This document shows, in pieces, positions 62,501-64,000 of a DNA stretch of 64,000 nt (the stretch's first letter is position 1; every line of letters begins with the position of its first letter). A program made the translations under genes and the position numbers. The notes under the pieces are model-generated. The model was given only the letters and a program-made list of their open reading frames with translations, ran no database searches and was not told the origin of the DNA. Source of the stretch: OLB11 sp041392835 (GTDB taxonomy: Bacteria > Bacteroidota > Bacteroidia > Chitinophagales > Chitinophagaceae); NCBI GenBank assembly GCA_041392835.1, contig JAWKLF010000009.1:13892-77891 (forward strand). Reading direction: 5' to 3'.

Positions 62501-63868
62501 CAAATATACAAACAATGAAGGCGAAGAGGAGACTATAGTTATCACTCGTATGGCCGAAATGAGAATTGTAAATAACGAAGGTATAGTATTGATTACCAAC
62601 GAATTGCCATACGGTGCTAAACTAAAAGTTAAACAAAATCAAAAACTTAGCAAGGGTGATGTAATATGTATATGGGATCCATTTAATGCAGTAATTGTAT
62701 CTGAAGTAAGCGGTACGGTACGATATGAAAACTTAATAGATGGTATCACTTATCGTGAAGAAGCAGACGAACAATCTGGCTTACGCGAAAAAGTAATTAT
62801 AGATACCAAAGAAAAAATAGAATCCCTGCTATATGGATAGAAGGTAAAGACAACAAATCGTACAATTTACCAGTTAATGCGCATTTAGTGGTTAGCGATG
62901 GCGATAATGTACAAAGTGGTCAAGTAATTGTAAAAATACCTCGTAATATGGGACGTTCAAGAGATATTACTGGAGGTTTACCACGTGTAACAGAATTATT
63001 CGAAGCTCGTAACCCATCAAACCCGGCAACAGTATCAGAAATAGATGGTGTTGTAAGCTTTGGAGGAACCAAAAGAGGTAATAAAGAAATCAATATTGAA
63101 AGTAAAGATGGAATAGTAAAAAAATACTTAGTACCATTGAGTAAACAAATATTAGTTCAAGAAGGCGATTATATAAAAGCAGGTATGCCTTTGAGCGATG
63201 GCTCTATTACCCCATCCGACATACTTTCTATCAAAGGGCCTTTTGCAGTACAAGAATATTTAGTAAACGAAATTCAGGAAGTATATAGACTACAAGGTGT
63301 AAAAATCAATGATAAACACATTGAAGTGATAGTACGTCAAATGATGCGTAAAGTTACTATAGAAGACGCTGGCGATACTAAATTCTTAGAAGGAGACATA
63401 GTAGATAAATTAGAATTTAAAGAAGAAAATGACTGGGTTTATGATAAAGTAGTTGTAACAGACATAGGAAACTCAGAAAAATTACATGCCGGTCAGATTA
63501 CTACCCTTCGTGAAATTAGAGAAGAAAATTCATTGTTAAAACGAAATGACAAAACGTTGGTACAATATCGAAATGCACAACCTGCAACATCGAGCCCTAA
63601 CTTATTAGGTATTACCAAAGCCTCATTAGGTACCTTCTCTTGGATATCTGCTGCATCCTTCCAGGAAACTACCAAAGTACTTTCTCAGGCTGCTATAGCA
63701 GGGAAAAGCGATTACATGTGGGGATTAAAAGAAAATGTAATAACAGGTAATCTCATCCCTGCTGGTACAGGTATGAAAGTATTTGAAAATGTGATAGTAG
63801 GAAGTAAAGATGAATTTGAAATTCTTCAGACTAACAAAGAAATACTTGAATTTGACGACGAAGAATAA
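59556..63868 (+). pseudogene. rpoC: rpoC, RNA polymerase beta' subunit, with frameshift
   Basis: The beta' subunit forms the catalytic half of RNA polymerase. Frame one (59556-62840) has zinc finger 1 (CYCGKYKRIRYKNIVCDRCG), the catalytic NADFDGD at 481-487, the trigger-loop/bridge region and zinc site 2 (CESKRGVCTKCYG). It then ends at TAG 62838. The rest (VNAHLVVSDGDNVQSGQVIV, ITGGLPRVTELFEARNP, trigger-loop-side C-terminus) continues in another frame to 63868. Adding one A to the A6 run at 62812-62817 restores KEKNRIPAIWIEGKD and gives about 1437 residues, the normal length. As essential genes are rarely broken, sequence error is likely, but slippage cannot be excluded. rpoB is not upstream. 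Confidence 0.93.
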
Positions 63869-63895
63869 ATTCAAAAAGTACCCAATTTTAAAAAC

Positions 63896-63933
63896 AAAGA
63901 GGCTGTTTCCAATGTGAAGCAGCCTCTTTTATT
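63896..63933. terminator. rpoC terminator
   Basis: AAAGAGGCTG/CAGCCTCTTT (63896-63905 with 63920-63929) followed by TATTT. The 14-nt interval contains a further TTC/GAA pairing. Confidence 0.8.
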
Positions 63934-63982
63934 TAACCCTTTTTGGGTCTTCAAGGCTACTAATACCAAAAATGTGTTCAAA

Positions 63983-64000
63983 AAGTTCCTTAAAGAACTT
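63983..64000. repeat. Inverted repeat at window edge
   Basis: AAGTTC/GAACTT separated by six bases reaches the last base of the window. It may be the start of another hairpin, but what follows cannot be seen. Confidence 0.3.

Noticed and set aside
62888..63868. Separate 326-residue gene after rpoC
   Set aside because: It starts at an internal GTG and is plainly the C-terminal part of the beta' subunit; treated as a frameshifted rpoC.

Overview
The window comes from a low-GC member of the Bacteroidota, probably of the Sphingobacteriales/Chitinophagales/Flavobacteriales breadth; I cannot place it lower. The evidence is type IX secretion genes (porU-porV) with a T9SS-sorted cargo, the Bacteroidota tamB/tamL pair, the families DUF3822, DUF4294, DUF6263 and DUF6438, S46 dipeptidyl peptidase, and repeated TAnnTTTG (-7) promoter boxes with few Shine-Dalgarno sites. 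It looks like a chromosomal core region. I see no complete mobile element, transposase or CRISPR array.

Layout. 1-8.6 kb: an incomplete DUF6438/TonB-C exported protein, then a four-gene run (tamB, small membrane protein, metal-receptor-like binding protein, GT-C type membrane protein). 8.7-15 kb: tamL, a SpoU rRNA methylase, prfC and a penicillin-binding-like hydrolase. 15.1-18.3 kb: two broken genes (GT32 glycosyltransferase, small membrane protein), a Tat/lipoprotein amine oxidase and a lipoprotein archaemetzincin. 18.4-20.6 kb: nuoHIJ alone. 20.6-26.6 kb: DUF4294, alpha/beta hydrolase, cytochrome c/copper monooxygenase with T9SS tail, lipoprotein, DinB/YfiT, queG, mscS. 26.6-30 kb: CDP-6-deoxyhexose cassette (rfbF-rfbG-epimerase-reductase). 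30-39 kb: permease, FKBP, DUF6263, coaD-rsmD-DUF3822, ychF, tdk, S46 peptidase. 39-40.3 kb: tRNA-Asp with an integrase remnant, then a DUF4287/DUF5655 gene. 40.3-47.3 kb: MFS exporter, ispF, porV, porU. 47.4-48.6 kb: an unrecognised two-gene micro-operon, tRNA-Val and a tRNA remnant. 48.6-52.9 kb: aminotransferase, metG and small proteins. 53.2-59.1 kb: a 1936-residue repeat surface protein. 59.3-63.9 kb: rpoC with its own promoter and a structured leader.

How the parts fit. tamB/tamL and porU/porV serve outer-membrane assembly and T9SS export. The cytochrome/copper enzyme is a likely T9SS client, and the S46 peptidase would feed on peptides in the periplasm. coaD, metG, prfC, rsmD, queG, ychF, the SpoU methylase and rpoC are housekeeping.

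Cautions and highlights. rpoC, ispF and one small membrane gene carry single-base losses that look like homopolymer contractions, and a GT32 gene has an in-frame stop. Because rpoC and ispF are normally essential, sequence error is a serious possibility. The most unusual features are the glycine-zipper micro-operon at 47.6-48.2 kb, the 240-bp/480-bp repeat architecture of the giant surface gene, the separation of rpoC from rpoB with a potentially bistable leader, and a group of genes whose -7 box sits 3-6 nt before the start codon. All assignments are from reading the sequence; no database search was run.
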